The position numbers and the translations under genes are program-made. The notes under the pieces are model-generated. The model saw only the letters and a program-made list of their open reading frames with translations. It had not been told where the DNA came from and did not search any database. From contig JBLIKY010000028.1 of assembly GCA_047637535.1 (NCBI GenBank), positions 1-16,824 of the forward strand: 16,824 nucleotides of DNA, in the 5' to 3' direction. This stretch comes from UBA2040 sp047637535. Its GTDB lineage: Bacteria; Bacteroidota; Bacteroidia; Flavobacteriales_D; Crocinitomicaceae. Of this stretch, positions 1 to 6,654 are shown piece after piece. The first letter of the stretch is position 1. Each line of letters starts with the position of its first letter.

Positions 1-393
1 TCGGCTTTTGACCGCATAATGGCTTCTGGTGGATTCGTAAGTGTAAACACTTCAGGAAATACAGTTGACGCAAATGCAACACCAATCCCGAAGGAAGATG
101 CAGACAAGGCATTTGAAGCGGCTACTTGTATTGGATGCGGAGCTTGTGTAGCTTCATGTGTGAATGCATCGGCTATGTTGTTTGTTTCTGCTAAAGTTTC
201 TCAATTGTCTTTATTGCCACAAGGAAAAGTTGAAGCGAAAGAAAGAGTCTTGAACATGGTAAAAACGATGGACGAAGAAGGCTTCGGTAACTGTACAAAC
301 ACAGGTGCTTGCGAAGTTGTATGTCCTAAAGAAATTTCTTTGGAAAACATCGCTCGCATGAACAGAGAATATTTAAAAGGTATGGTTTCTTAA
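1..393 (+). CDS. sdhB: Succinate dehydrogenase / fumarate reductase iron-sulfur subunit (C-terminal part)
   Basis: This is the last 130 codons of an SdhB/FrdB protein; the gene enters from the left edge with its frame open from base 1 (SAFDRIM...). Two cysteine clusters are visible, CIGCGACVASC and, further on, CTNTGACEVVCP. These match the C-terminal ferredoxin-like half of the family, which holds the [4Fe-4S] and [3Fe-4S] centres. The N-terminal [2Fe-2S] domain lies outside the window. The subunit carries electrons between the flavoprotein SdhA/FrdA and the membrane anchor, linking the TCA cycle to quinone. Bacteroidota operons usually run sdhC-sdhA-sdhB, so this is probably the last gene; the strong terminator 30 bp downstream agrees. 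Sequence alone does not separate dehydrogenase from fumarate reductase use. Confidence 0.93.
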   Translation, partial: SAFDRIMASGGFVSVNTSGNTVDANATPIPKEDADKAFEAATCIGCGACVASCVNASAMLFVSAKVSQLSLLPQGKVEAKERVLNMVKTMDEEGFGNCTNTGACEVVCPKEISLENIARMNREYLKGMVS

Positions 394-424
394 ATCAGGC
401 TTTTCACATAAAAAAGATCATTTT

Positions 425-458
425 AAGTCCAGTAAGAATCTTCTTATTGGACTTTTTT
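425..458 (+). terminator. Intrinsic terminator after sdhB
   Basis: An inverted repeat pairs 425-438 (AAGTCCAGTAAGAA) with 441-454 (TTCTTATTGGACTT), with a single G-U wobble; the innermost bases would open as the loop. It ends in a run of six T (453-458). It lies 31 bp past the sdhB stop codon and closes that operon. Confidence 0.85.
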
Positions 459-528
459 GATGAACAAAACTTCAAATATCCTGAAAATACCTTCGGATAT
501 ACATCTATTGTCTTTTTGTTGTTTTTAG

Positions 529-809
529 GTCAGATACTTATTGTCCAACCTAAATTTGATTTACCAAGATGCTGTTGTGCTTAATGAGATAGAAAAACTT
601 AGTTATCAAATTTACCCCAACCTATTCTCTAACGGGCTTTATATAAACAGGGCTAAGAATTCCTGCTTATTAGGACATACGACCTAAATGGTCAGGAAAT
701 GATGAATGAAGTTGTAAAGGAGTTCGTTGTCATCAAGTCACTAAATAACGGAATCTACTTTATAGAAATCCAAGGTAGTTATGTTAATCAGAAGCTTAAG
801 AAGATATAA
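529..809 (+). pseudogene. Degraded T9SS type A C-terminal sorting domain (frameshifted remnant)
   Basis: No intact ORF is present, but two adjacent frames join into a recognisable T9SS type A sorting domain. The first frame (open 529-684) reads SYQIYPNLFSNGLYIN from 601, matching the usual YPNPxxxxLxI opening. The second frame (open 657-806, stop 807-809) gives TYDLNGQEMMNEV, then LNNGIYFIEI and the basic end QKLKKI. These match the typical motifs IYDLNGQ, LxxGIYxI and the terminal KKI. The shift falls near 640-665 and would need one small indel. No signal peptide or passenger domain was found upstream, so this is the tail of a lost secreted-protein gene. It is not a close copy of the sorting domain in the next gene. 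That it is a remnant is inference; the motif match is directly visible. Confidence 0.72.
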
Positions 810-976
810 GTTCACTTCTTTGCTGAAAATCAATCTGGTGAAGTATTATTCCTAATACACATAGATTCCACTTTTTAAGAAAAACCGCTTTAGGGCTCCA
901 ACCGATCAATAAAAAAAAGTTAAATTTTTTTGTGGAAACTTTAGAATTCACTAACTTAGTCAAAAATAAAATAACT

Positions 977-2695
977 ATGAAAAGAATTTTACTCTCAGTA
1001 ATCGCTATCGCAGCGTTTACTTTTCAATCTAACGCACAAATTGTAGCACGTGTTGTTTCTCCAGCAGGTATTGCGGGTAACATGGATTTTGAATGGGCGC
1101 CACCTCCGGGTTGGGGATCTCCAGACTTCAATATCCCAGGTACTTTGGTGCAAGACACTTTAGCTTTTGTTGAGGATGGTTCACCAGGGACTAACCCTCA
1201 AGGTAACCCTATTTCTCAAGAAGGTTGTAATGCTTTAATTAACCCATCTGAAATTGTAGGAAAAATCGCAATTTTATATCGTAATGTTTGTGAATTCGGA
1301 ACTAAAGCAAAGAACGCTGAAGATGCAGGAGCAGTTGGTGTAATTATCATTAATCGCGATGAAGAAGCAGTTGGTATGGGTGCAGGAGCAGATGGTGCTG
1401 GTGTAACTATTCCAGTTGTTATGATTTGGGGGTCTCAAGGAGCTACTATCAAGGATGCAATGGCAGACGGTCCAGTTGTCGCTTTCTTAGGAAACAAGGC
1501 AGGGTCAAATACTAATGATATCGTGACAAATAAAGGTGTCACTTATACTCCAAAAGCGGGTTTAACAGCTTTATTCTCAGATTCAATTACGCCACGTATT
1601 CAGTTCTATAACTACGGTTCAGGTGATCAAGATTCAGTTTATGTAAACGTTACCATTAACAATGGTGCTATTGATGTTTATTCTGAAGAGATCGGTCCAC
1701 TTGCGATGGCTGCTAATGACACTTTGTCAATTAGTGAAGTTGATCCGCAAGCTTTTCCAGCTTACGTCTATTCAATAATTGGAGACTATACTTTGACGTA
1801 TGCGATTACAATGGCAAACAATACTGATGGCGATGTTTCTGACAATGTAATAGAATATCCTTTCACAGTTTCTTCTAGTTCTATTAGTGGGGCTAGATTA
1901 ACTGCATCTAACGAGCCAATTGCAACGGGTGGAAACCTTATTACAGGTGGTCAAACTTCATTAAACGAATGTGTATCATTCAATGCTAGTAATGCATCTA
2001 ATTCAGCTGTGTCATCAATTAAATACATTCCTTACACAGATACAGCTCTTTATGATTTAGCAGGTGCTGAGGTTCAGGTAGCGCTTTACACATGGGAGCC
2101 TTCAAACGATGGTGACGCAGAGTTTAACCTACCTGGCATCACTGAAGTTAAAAGAACTAGCATTTTCTTAACAGGTAACTCACAGCACATGAAAGTTGTT
2201 GACGTTCCTTTGAGATATGGTTATGCACTTGCAGATAACGTAGTATACCTTGCTTGTATCGAAACTTTTAATCCTGCTGAAGTTGGATTTGGATACGACA
2301 ATGCAGTTGATTTAGAAGGTAACACTGCTTGGATCGAAAGACCAGCTTGTCCTATTTACGCTGATTCTTGGTACAGCTCAACTTTTGGTTCGCCAGCTGG
2401 TTTGGCAGTACAATTTGTTGACCCTATTAATGTAGGTGTGTCTGAAAATGTTGCTTTAGATGCAAACGTTTTCCCTAACCCTGCAACAGACAAAGTATCT
2501 ATTCGTTTAAATGCTCAAGGTTCAGCAAACGTAATTGTTTCTGATATCACTGGAAAAATCGTAATCAACACAACTGTTGAATTAGTAAATGGTGAAACTA
2601 CAATCAACACTAACTCTTTAGAGTCTGGTATGTATGTTTTCAACATTACATTGGCTGATGGTCAATCAACTAAAGTTAATGTTGTGAAAAAATAA
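977..2695 (+). CDS. Secreted PA-domain protein with T9SS type A C-terminal sorting signal
   Basis: This 572-aa protein starts MKRILLSVIAIAAFTFQSNA, a signal peptide with likely cleavage before Gln21. An in-frame GTG at 932 would put 15 polar residues ahead of it, so ATG 977 is preferred. Residues about 80-165 look like a protease-associated (PA) domain: GCNALINPSEIVGKIAIL, then a Lys/Ala-rich helix, AGAVGVIIIN and IPVVMIWGSQGATIKDAM. About 200-320 resembles an Ig-like/CARDB beta sandwich; 320-490 is Asn/Ser-rich beta sequence I do not recognise. The last 80 residues carry the sorting domain (VFPNPATDKVSIRL, DITGKIV, LESGMYVFNI, VNVVKK). The protein is therefore expected to cross the outer membrane by T9SS and be surface-anchored or released. 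No protease motif is visible, so PA may mediate binding. It appears monocistronic, with a terminator 23 bp downstream. Confidence 0.88.
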   Translation: MKRILLSVIAIAAFTFQSNAQIVARVVSPAGIAGNMDFEWAPPPGWGSPDFNIPGTLVQDTLAFVEDGSPGTNPQGNPISQEGCNALINPSEIVGKIAILYRNVCEFGTKAKNAEDAGAVGVIIINRDEEAVGMGAGADGAGVTIPVVMIWGSQGATIKDAMADGPVVAFLGNKAGSNTNDIVTNKGVTYTPKAGLTALFSDSITPRIQFYNYGSGDQDSVYVNVTINNGAIDVYSEEIGPLAMAANDTLSISEVDPQAFPAYVYSIIGDYTLTYAITMANNTDGDVSDNVIEYPFTVSSSSISGARLTASNEPIATGGNLITGGQTSLNECVSFNASNASNSAVSSIKYIPYTDTALYDLAGAEVQVALYTWEPSNDGDAEFNLPGITEVKRTSIFLTGNSQHMKVVDVPLRYGYALADNVVYLACIETFNPAEVGFGYDNAVDLEGNTAWIERPACPIYADSWYSSTFGSPAGLAVQFVDPINVGVSENVALDANVFPNPATDKVSIRLNAQGSANVIVSDITGKIVINTTVELVNGETTINTNSLESGMYVFNITLADGQSTKVNVVKK

Positions 2696-2718
2696 GAATA
2701 ACACATTCTTTATAATTA

Positions 2719-2748
2719 AGGGGTTGACAATTGTCAATCCCTTTTTTT
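2719..2748 (+). terminator. Intrinsic terminator after the PA-domain gene
   Basis: AGGGGTTGACAA (2719-2730) pairs with TTGTCAATCCCT (2731-2742) with one G-U wobble and a central AATT loop, followed by a T run to 2748. It begins 23 bp after the stop codon of the PA-domain gene. Confidence 0.85.
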
Positions 2749-2977
2749 GTGCTTAAAGCACTCCGTGTTTTATTTAGTGCGAGCTAAAATCGGTGAGGGC
2801 ATAAAGAGAGGTGTCTTGAGGCTTTTTTTCAGAGCGAGGAACAGTTCGTAGGGCACAATTAATCTTCAGTGTAAGCAAACCTCACTACTCTTGACTCTCT
2901 TCAGTCGGCTCTGTTCATCACTCTTTTGGTTTTGCTTTCCTAGAATTGACTGGGACTCTGTTTAGTCTGAGGAAAAG
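2749..2977. other. Non-coding stretch left of the tandem duplication
   Basis: No credible ORF in any frame. It holds a 13-bp inverted repeat GTGCTTAAAGCAC (2749-2761) directly after the terminator, and a longer imperfect stem in which TTTCCT (2936-2941) faces AGGAAA (2970-2975), with GACT/AGTC inside. Short stretches such as GAGCGAGGAACAG near 2831 and the CT-rich run near 2878-2925 weakly resemble the duplicated unit that follows. A third, much older copy is possible but cannot be shown by eye. Confidence 0.4.
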
Positions 2978-3152
2978 GCAGAAGTGAGCAGGAAAACAGT
3001 TTGAGTTTCGAGCGAAGAATATTGGGGCTTTATCAATTCTATATACCCAACCACCTCTCTACTCTATACTTAATAATGGTTACGCTGAACCCTGTTCCTC
3101 TAGAAACAATAATGACGACTCAAAGCTGGCTCCTTTTACGAACAAAAAATCC
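2978..3152. repeat. Tandem duplication, copy 1 (175 bp)
   Basis: This unit starts GCAGAAGTGAGCAGGAAAAC and ends ACGAACAAAAAATCC. It is followed directly by a second copy in the same orientation. By-eye alignment gives about twelve substitutions and one single-base insertion, so the copies are roughly 93% identical and the duplication is not recent. The unit has no convincing ORF; a 66-codon open frame in copy 2 is not preserved as a plausible protein in copy 1. No terminal inverted repeats or transposase-like sequence were seen. Confidence 0.9.
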
Positions 3153-3328
3153 GCAGAAGTGAGCAGGAAAACAGTTTGAGTTTCGAGCGAAGAGTATTGG
3201 GGTTTTATCAACTCTCTATACCCAACCACCTCTCTACTCTAAACTTAATACTGGTTACGCTGAACCCTGTTCCCTCTAGACACAATACTGACTGCTCAAA
3301 ACCGGCTCCTTTTACGAACAAAAAATCC
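3153..3328. repeat. Tandem duplication, copy 2 (176 bp)
   Basis: Second copy of the unit at 2978. After it the first seven bases of the unit (GCAGAAG) recur at 3329-3335 before similarity stops, giving slightly over two copies. Its right end supplies the left arm and the A/T tract of the minus-strand terminator at 3318-3365. Copy 1 carries the same arm near 3140-3159 but lacks the facing arm, so only copy 2 can form the hairpin. Confidence 0.9.
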
Positions 3329-3365
3329 GCAGAAGAAAGCTGTTTAACTCTCTTGCTGCGGATTT
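3318..3365 (-). terminator. Intrinsic terminator of the outer-membrane protein gene
   Basis: Read on the minus strand, the arm at 3365-3351 (AAATCCGCAGCAAGA) pairs with the arm at 3336-3323 with one bulged base, leaving a loop of about 14 bases. It is followed by a T tract (A run 3320-3325 on the plus strand). It lies about 50 bp beyond the stop codon of the minus-strand gene ending at 3415. On the plus strand no T run follows, so termination should be one-directional. Confidence 0.8.
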
Positions 3366-3414
3366 GTGTTGAATAATCAACTATGAATGCCTAAATAAGC
3401 CTGTTTTAAAGCCC

Positions 3415-4335
3415 CTAGAAGGATCTTGATAGACCGAACGACATTGGATGAACGGCTACTGTTTTATCCGTGTCAAACACAGGAAGAAGGCTGTAGTTTA
3501 AAAATGCCCCCCAATTACCATGGCCTATTCTAGCCGTTGCATCTAATTTGAATGAATTTAAGGCAAAAACACCCTTTCTTTTTTCAAAGATTTCTTGACC
3601 TTGCTCTTCGCCTTCTCTCTTAATTTTAGAAGTCATTCTCGCACCGCCAATTAAACCAGTAGCAAAATACAAACCGTTGTTGTTGTCGGCATGTGTATTA
3701 AACTCTAGCAACAACGGAATTTGAACGTAACTTGCTTTCAATTTGTTTTTACTGAATTCAACCGGCGACACAAGGGCGGTTAAAGTATCTGAGTTAACAT
3801 CCAAAACATAATTGTTTTTAAAAGCCATTTGACTAAAGTTGAACCCAAGTCCAGTAGTCAAACCAACATACTCATTGATTATGTTAAATCGTTTTTCCCA
3901 TAAGTTCAAGTTAATATAAAACGATTTAGCTGCATCGTTTTGCAGGTATTTGTATTCTGGAAAACGATTTTTAAAATCTGGAGTTCCCGTGGTGTTCACA
4001 TTGAACCCAAAGTCAATTCCGCTCCAATGCGCTTCTGTTGTTCTCTTTTTTCCTTTGGGTGCGGCGTCGATTGTGTCGATGGCTGGAGCTATAGTTTGAG
4101 AGGTCTTGTCATTAGTTACAACTTCAATTTTCTTAATGATTTCTCCTTCTTCAGATGAGACAATAATAACCTTTGTTTTACCTACATAAAACCTAGTTGT
4201 GTCCATGACAGCCTCTTTGTTTACTGGTGCTTCTTGTTTTGTTTTCTCTTGAGTGGTTTCTTCTTGTTTAACTTCTTCTTGAGCCAATGCACTCAGCGAT
4301 AAAAACAAGCCCGATATAAGTATTACTTTTTTCAT
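3415..4335 (-). CDS. Outer-membrane beta-barrel protein (OMP_b-brl / PorT-like family)
   Basis: A 306-aa protein with a signal peptide (MKKVILISGLFLSLSALAQ, cleavage likely after Ala18). A Glu/Gln/Lys-rich linker covers residues about 20-45, then a short region (KTKVIIVSSEEGEIIKKIEVV). From about residue 105 alternating beta-strand sequence suggests a small barrel: HWSGIDFGFNVN, YVGLTTGLGFNFS, YVQIPLLLEFNT, GLYFATGLIGGARM, GAFLNYSLLPVF. It ends in aromatic Phe (FGLSRSF), the usual barrel C terminus. The pattern is that of the broad Bacteroidota porin-like family often named PorT-like; the name does not prove a T9SS role. It is monocistronic. A weak -7-like TAACTTTT lies 45 bp upstream (4380-4387), and a terminator follows. 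The exact function is unknown. Confidence 0.8.
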   Translation of the reverse strand: MKKVILISGLFLSLSALAQEEVKQEETTQEKTKQEAPVNKEAVMDTTRFYVGKTKVIIVSSEEGEIIKKIEVVTNDKTSQTIAPAIDTIDAAPKGKKRTTEAHWSGIDFGFNVNTTGTPDFKNRFPEYKYLQNDAAKSFYINLNLWEKRFNIINEYVGLTTGLGFNFSQMAFKNNYVLDVNSDTLTALVSPVEFSKNKLKASYVQIPLLLEFNTHADNNNGLYFATGLIGGARMTSKIKREGEEQGQEIFEKRKGVFALNSFKLDATARIGHGNWGAFLNYSLLPVFDTDKTVAVHPMSFGLSRSF

Positions 4336-4682
4336 GATTTTTAATTTTTGATTTCATATGTAAGACTGAATCATCTAATAAAAGTTACAATTCAATTAAA
4401 TAAATTTTTAAAGAACGGCAACAACTCTTGTTTTATAGAGGCATACCAACCAATAAAAAATTAGATAATAAATGTTTTTGTGTCTTTAATAAAACAAAAA
4501 ATCAAAAAAATTATGGGGAAATTCGACGTGAAAATAGGGGAAATGGAAATGTACACAACGATGTCGGCCATTGAAAATGAAATTGGATCAATTATGAAAA
4601 TGTAACCGATGCAGCAGTAAAGGAAGATGAGTAGAAAAAACCTTTCTTTAAGTAAAACCGATCTTTATTCGGGCGTTTTTAC
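4336..4682. other. Intergenic region between the OMP gene and the S4-protein operon
   Basis: AT-rich DNA. It contains the OMP leader on the minus strand (about 4336-4400), a possible short plus-strand ORF (4513-4605) and an imperfect hairpin near the end (4650-4684). The middle (4400-4500) shows long A and T runs and no feature I can name. Confidence 0.5.
4513..4605 (+). CDS. Possible small ORF, 30 codons, unknown
   Basis: ATG at 4513 opens a 30-codon frame, MGKFDVKIGEMEMYTTMSAI and ten more residues, with ordinary codon use. After its stop, the -1 frame continues with NVTDAAVKEDE (4599-4631, stop 4632-4634), as if a 41-residue protein had been broken by a single-base indel at GAAAATG. A -7-like TGTTTTTG (4473-4480) lies upstream. 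No family is recognised. It may be a genuine microprotein, the tail of a decayed gene, or chance. Confidence 0.25.
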   Translation: MGKFDVKIGEMEMYTTMSAIENEIGSIMKM

Positions 4683-4684
4683 TT
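4650..4684. terminator. Probable bidirectional terminator at the end of the S4 operon
   Basis: AAGT-AAAA-CCGA (4650-4661) faces TCGG-GCG-TTTTT-ACTT (4669-4684), an imperfect stem with a bulge around a seven-base loop. T tracts are available on both strands. It overlaps the stop codon of the minus-strand S4 gene. The interrupted stem limits confidence. Confidence 0.5.
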
Positions 4685-5054
4685 ATTCCCAATTTTCAAG
4701 AAAGTCATCCATATCTCGACGGTCACGTTTGGTAGGCTTTCCTGTTCCGTGATGTCTATAGTTGCTTTGAGCCGCTCTATACTCTTTTAGTTTTTCGATT
4801 TCTTCATTAGGCGTTTTATCTACGATGAAGTCCTTAACTAATGCGGCGCCTATTCTACGGTTGATAATACCTATAACTTGGTAAGAAAAGACTGCAGAAT
4901 GATTTATTATTTCAATAATGTCCCCTTCTTTAACTTCTCTAGAAGGTTTAATGTCCTTGCTGTTTAGCCGCACCTTGCCCTTTGAGACCAATTCAGAAGC
5001 AATCGATCGAGTTTTTGCCAGCCTAACACACCAAATGTATTTATCTATTCTCAA
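4683..5054 (-). CDS. S4-domain RNA-binding protein (Hsp15/HslR-like)
   Basis: A 123-aa protein that begins directly with an S4 domain: MRIDKYIWCVRLAKTRSIA, SKGKVRLN, KPSREVKEGDIIEI (residues about 1-55). A basic tail follows (YRHHGTGKPTKRDRRDMDDF). This layout matches HslR/Hsp15-like proteins, which in E. coli bind stalled 50S subunits carrying nascent chains; the same role here is inference. The start codon is TTG: no ATG or GTG lies upstream in frame before a stop, and the conserved MRIDKY opening fits the family N terminus. It overlaps the upstream MmcQ gene by 14 bases, so it is probably translationally coupled, with the weak start reducing its yield. It is the last gene of a three-gene minus-strand operon. 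Confidence 0.85.
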   Translation of the reverse strand: MRIDKYIWCVRLAKTRSIASELVSKGKVRLNSKDIKPSREVKEGDIIEIINHSAVFSYQVIGIINRRIGAALVKDFIVDKTPNEEIEKLKEYRAAQSNYRHHGTGKPTKRDRRDMDDFLENWE

Positions 5055-5394
5055 ATCGTTCTCTGTCTTTTATAGGAAGACCACTGACAATTAGGTCGTA
5101 AGAATGGTCTATTAATTCTTTAACCTCAATATCGGTAAGGGTTTGGTTAACGCGAACGGTGTTCCAATGAGCTTTACTCATGTGATAACCTGGTACTACA
5201 TCAGAATTTGATTCACGCAATTGAATGGCTCTTTCAGGATCGCATTTTAGGTTCACCGACTCAAAACTCTTCAGTCCTGTCAAAGCAAACATTTTATTAG
5301 CAACTTTAAAAACTAGCGTGTCAGGACCAAAAGGTAAGCTTTCTGTGGTTTCATCCTTAGAAAGACAATAATCTCTTAATTCTTCTAGATGCAT
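5041..5394 (-). CDS. MmcQ/YjbR family protein
   Basis: A 117-aa protein of usual family length. Family features visible are the N-terminal helix LEELRDYCLSK, the SLPFGPDTLVFKVANKMFAL strand pair, the VNLKCDPERAIQLRE segment, and the PGYHMSKAHWNTV turn followed by a helix (TDIEVKELIDHSYDLIV). Members have a double-wing fold resembling CyaY and are annotated as putative DNA-binding proteins; their cellular role is not established. Its ATG shares one base with the desaturase stop (TGATG), and its 3' end overlaps the S4 gene by 14 bases. All three genes are therefore probably on one message and coupled in translation. Confidence 0.85.
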   Translation of the reverse strand: MHLEELRDYCLSKDETTESLPFGPDTLVFKVANKMFALTGLKSFESVNLKCDPERAIQLRESNSDVVPGYHMSKAHWNTVRVNQTLTDIEVKELIDHSYDLIVSGLPIKDRERFENR

Positions 5395-6497
5395 CAGTGA
5401 TGCAACCCTGGAGCTTCGTCATAATGACCTAAGTCATACAACATTTTTCCATGGGCTTTTAACGCGTTACCAAACGTTTTGAAAGAGTTGTAAGGTAAAT
5501 TGTAAGCCGAGGCTGTTTCTTTAACGATTGCAGAAAGGTTACGGTAGTGCACATGACAAATGTTTGGAAACAAATGGTGCTCTACTTGATAATTCAAACC
5601 TCCCACATACCATGAAAACAAACGTGCTCCTGGAGCAAAATTAGCGGTATTGTACAACTGATTTACAGCCCAATCTGCATCGATGTTTCCAGATTCATCA
5701 GGAACCGGATAATTACTTGATGGCACACAGTGTGCCGGCTGGAAAATAATTCCCAACATTACACCAGCAATGAAGTGCATCAATAAAAACCCTAAAATAG
5801 TAACATACCAAACCGGTGAAGAGTAAATCAATGGCAAAGCCAAAATTAATACCGCGTAAATAAGTTTCGTAAGAACAATCGACCACATCGCTCTTCTAAA
5901 AGATACGTTCTGCGTAGAAAGCAAATCTCTTTTGTTGTAGCTAATCAATTGATCAATGTCCTTCTTCAAAAACCAAGAAAGGGTCATTAAACCGTATAGC
6001 GCCCAAGCGTAGATATGCTGTGCTTTATGTCCTTTTAACCTTGGTTCATGCGGATTAAACCTCATCACGACGCCCGGGTTAATGTCTTCATCCAAACCAC
6101 TAATATTCGTGTAAGTATGATGCAAAACATTGTGTTGTATTCTCCAATTTACATCATGACCTCCTACTAAATAAATTAGGTAACCAAGGTATTTATTTAC
6201 TCTTGCGTTCTTTGAATAGGCTCCGTGGTTAGCATCGTGCATAATGGACAAGCCTATCCCAGCCATACCAAATCCCATAATTGACCACATCAAAATTGCG
6301 ATTCCGGTAGATTCAACAACGGTCAACAACAAGGTTAACGGTGTTAAATAAAGGGCGCACATAAAGATTGTTTTCGCAATCATGTTCCAATTACTGTATC
6401 TTGACTTGCCTGTAGTTTTGAAATAATCAACTACTTTTTTTCTTAGTTCCTTGTAAAATTCTTCGTTGGTGGTCTTCGAAAATTTTACCTGACTCAT
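5394..6497 (-). CDS. Membrane fatty acid (acyl-CoA/acyl-lipid) desaturase
   Basis: A 367-aa integral membrane di-iron desaturase. From this start the histidine boxes are HDANH (about 87-91), HNVLHH (about 122-127) and QVEHH (about 304-308); the Gln-led third box is typical of front-end-type desaturases. Hydrophobic pairs flank them (about 40-85 and 200-255). No cytochrome b5 domain is fused, so electrons must come from a separate ferredoxin or b5. Such enzymes put double bonds into membrane acyl chains; the position is not predictable here. An in-frame ATG at 6515 adds six residues (MDTQLN), but the TATCTTTG -7 element ends only five bases before it, so a transcript would begin at or inside that codon. 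ATG 6497 is therefore preferred. It is the first gene of the operon, divergent from ispG. Confidence 0.88.
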   Translation of the reverse strand: MSQVKFSKTTNEEFYKELRKKVVDYFKTTGKSRYSNWNMIAKTIFMCALYLTPLTLLLTVVESTGIAILMWSIMGFGMAGIGLSIMHDANHGAYSKNARVNKYLGYLIYLVGGHDVNWRIQHNVLHHTYTNISGLDEDINPGVVMRFNPHEPRLKGHKAQHIYAWALYGLMTLSWFLKKDIDQLISYNKRDLLSTQNVSFRRAMWSIVLTKLIYAVLILALPLIYSSPVWYVTILGFLLMHFIAGVMLGIIFQPAHCVPSSNYPVPDESGNIDADWAVNQLYNTANFAPGARLFSWYVGGLNYQVEHHLFPNICHVHYRNLSAIVKETASAYNLPYNSFKTFGNALKAHGKMLYDLGHYDEAPGLHH

Positions 6498-6520
6498 GTT
6501 TAACTGTGTATCCATTGATA

Positions 6521-6528
6521 CAAAGATA
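6521..6528 (-). promoter_or_regulatory. Bacteroidota -7 promoter element of the desaturase operon
   Basis: On the minus strand this reads TATCTTTG, an exact match to TAnnTTTG. No clear -33 TTG at standard spacing was seen. A start site a few bases downstream would fall near 6513-6516, which supports translation from ATG 6497. Confidence 0.6.
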
Positions 6529-6622
6529 GGGAGATATAATTAAAGTTCCGCATTTTTAACAAACAGGTCTCACAATATAAACTAAATTAATAAAACAGAA
6601 ATAAACCTTGCAAGAATAAGTT

Positions 6623-6630
6623 TAAATTTG
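6623..6630 (+). promoter_or_regulatory. Bacteroidota -7 promoter element of ispG
   Basis: TAAATTTG matches TAnnTTTG exactly and lies 24 bp before the ispG ATG at 6655. A TTG at 6608-6610 is closer than the usual -33 spacing, so the upstream element is uncertain. The desaturase promoter faces the other way 95 bp to the left. Confidence 0.55.
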
Positions 6631-6654
6631 TGTTGTACAAAGATTAAAGAAATT

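Noticed and set aside
932..976. GTG start giving an N-terminal extension of the PA-domain protein
   Set aside because: It would place 15 polar residues before a clean signal peptide that starts at ATG 977.
2978..3335. CRISPR array or insertion sequence
   Set aside because: Only two adjacent copies of a 175-bp unit with no spacers, no transposase and no terminal inverted repeats.
3176..3376. 66-codon ORF on the plus strand
   Set aside because: It lies in the tandem duplication and terminator, starts inside a repeat copy, resembles no family, and is not maintained as a plausible protein in the other copy.
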